A stretch of DNA of 14,947 nucleotides from Gammaproteobacteria bacterium (GTDB lineage Bacteria > Pseudomonadota > Gammaproteobacteria > Pseudomonadales > Halomonadaceae), in contig JAMCZP010000157.1 in NCBI GenBank assembly GCA_023485185.1, forward strand, positions 1-14,947, written 5' to 3'. Under the pieces are notes generated by a model, which searched no databases, was not told the origin of the DNA, and saw only the letters and a list, made by a program, of their open reading frames with translations. The position numbers were made by a program, and so were the translations under genes. Below, piece by piece: positions 14,326-14,947 of the stretch (positions are counted from its first letter, which is position 1; every line of letters starts with the position of its first letter).

Positions 14326-14947
14326 GTGCCCACCCGAGCTCATCTTAAATTGCCGATCGGAGTACAGACGTTTGCTGATATCCGTGAAGGTGGCTACTAC
14401 TACGTTGATAAAACGCCGGTTATTCATCAGCTAATCGAGGAGGGTAAATACTACTTTCTCTCGCGGCCACGGCGATTTGGCAAAAGCCTACTGATCGACA
14501 CGTTGCGTTGCCTGTTTGAAGGCCGAAAAGCGCTGTTTGAAGGGCTGTTTATCCACGACGAATGGGACTGGCAAGCTAAGCACCCTGTCATACGTATTAG
14601 TTTTGCCGATGGCGTGATGCACAGTCGAGCGGCGCTAGATGAGCGCATTCGCGATCAACTTTTTCACTTACGTGAACGGCTCGGTGTAACCCTTCAGCGT
14701 GAGACCGATATCGCGGGTGAATTTTCCGCCTTAATCCGCGAGGTACATAAGGTACATGGGCAGCGCGTCGTGGTGCTCGTGGATGAGTACGACAAGCCCA
14801 TTCTTGATAATATTCTGGAACCTGAGCGCGCCCGCGAATTACGCGAAGGTCTTAAAAACTTCTATAGCGTACTAAAAGATGCCGACCCGCACCTTGAATT
14901 TGTGCTGTTAACAGGCGTCTCCAAGTTCAGCAAAGTCAGCCTATTTT
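14326..14947 (+). CDS. AAA-ATPase-like / DUF1703 nuclease-family protein, N-terminal part
   Basis: First 207 residues of a protein cut by the window end, not by a stop. It matches the AAA-ATPase-like family (PF09820 type), whose members usually carry a C-terminal PD-(D/E)XK nuclease-like DUF1703 domain, which would lie outside the window. Visible motifs are LPIGVQTFADIREGGYYYVD (9-28), the P-loop-like RPRRFGKSLL (47-56), a Walker B-like VVVLVDEYDKPIL (148-160) and LLTGVSKFSKVSLF (194-207). The start is the GTG at 14326, with AGGAGG 5 nt upstream; an in-frame ATG at 14308 would add six residues but has no good ribosome site. Such genes are common, often multicopy and associated with variable regions. 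Their biological role is unknown; defence or mobile-element links are only suspected. Confidence 0.85.
   Translation, partial: MPTRAHLKLPIGVQTFADIREGGYYYVDKTPVIHQLIEEGKYYFLSRPRRFGKSLLIDTLRCLFEGRKALFEGLFIHDEWDWQAKHPVIRISFADGVMHSRAALDERIRDQLFHLRERLGVTLQRETDIAGEFSALIREVHKVHGQRVVVLVDEYDKPILDNILEPERARELREGLKNFYSVLKDADPHLEFVLLTGVSKFSKVSLF

Noticed and set aside
14096..14434. A 112-codon plus-strand open frame across the palindromic repeat and the ATPase-like gene
   Set aside because: It overlaps the real ATPase-like gene in another frame and starts inside the repeat; no family resemblance or ribosome site.

Overview
The window looks like chromosome from a moderately halophilic gammaproteobacterium, most likely Halomonas or a close relative. 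This is inferred from gene content and moderate GC: an M42 peptidase of the type linked to NAGGN osmolyte synthesis, a TAXI-type TRAP transporter, an AtuA-family protein, a YbfB/YjiJ-type MFS carrier, a bacterial NSS symporter and umuDC. No rRNA, tRNA or CRISPR array is visible.

Layout. (1) Positions 1-866, minus strand: the front 60% of a DASS (SLC13-type) anion symporter. It stops at a 20-bp inverted copy of its own sequence at the window edge, which looks like a fold-back artefact at a contig end. (2) 1045-2377, minus: a rho-independent terminator and an M42 aminopeptidase. (3) 2484-3368, minus: a LysR regulator. (4) 3526-8163, plus, divergent from the LysR gene: a tight operon of a TAXI solute-binding protein, a fused TRAP permease, an AtuA-family protein (ATGA overlap) and a separate small AtuA C-terminal-domain protein (14-nt overlap). 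This is the most interesting unit: a probable LysR-controlled uptake and catabolism module for an unidentified organic acid. (5) 8314-9537, plus: a YbfB/YjiJ-type MFS carrier. (6) 9616-11079, plus: an NSS sodium symporter, convergent with the next block and separated from it by only 4 bp. (7) 14003 down to 11084, minus: umuD, umuC and an unrecognised membrane protein, led by a good LexA (SOS) box. (8) 14090-14233: a roughly 140-bp palindromic, MITE-like repeat. (9) 14326 to the window end, plus: the N-terminal part of an AAA-ATPase-like / DUF1703 protein, cut by the window edge.

How the genes fit together. The periplasmic TAXI protein would deliver a substrate to the permease, and the two AtuA-type cytoplasmic proteins would act on it under control of the divergent LysR regulator. 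UmuD and UmuC together form an error-prone polymerase induced by DNA damage, and the membrane protein 42 bp downstream may be co-induced. The other transporters (DASS, MFS, NSS) appear to be separate units.
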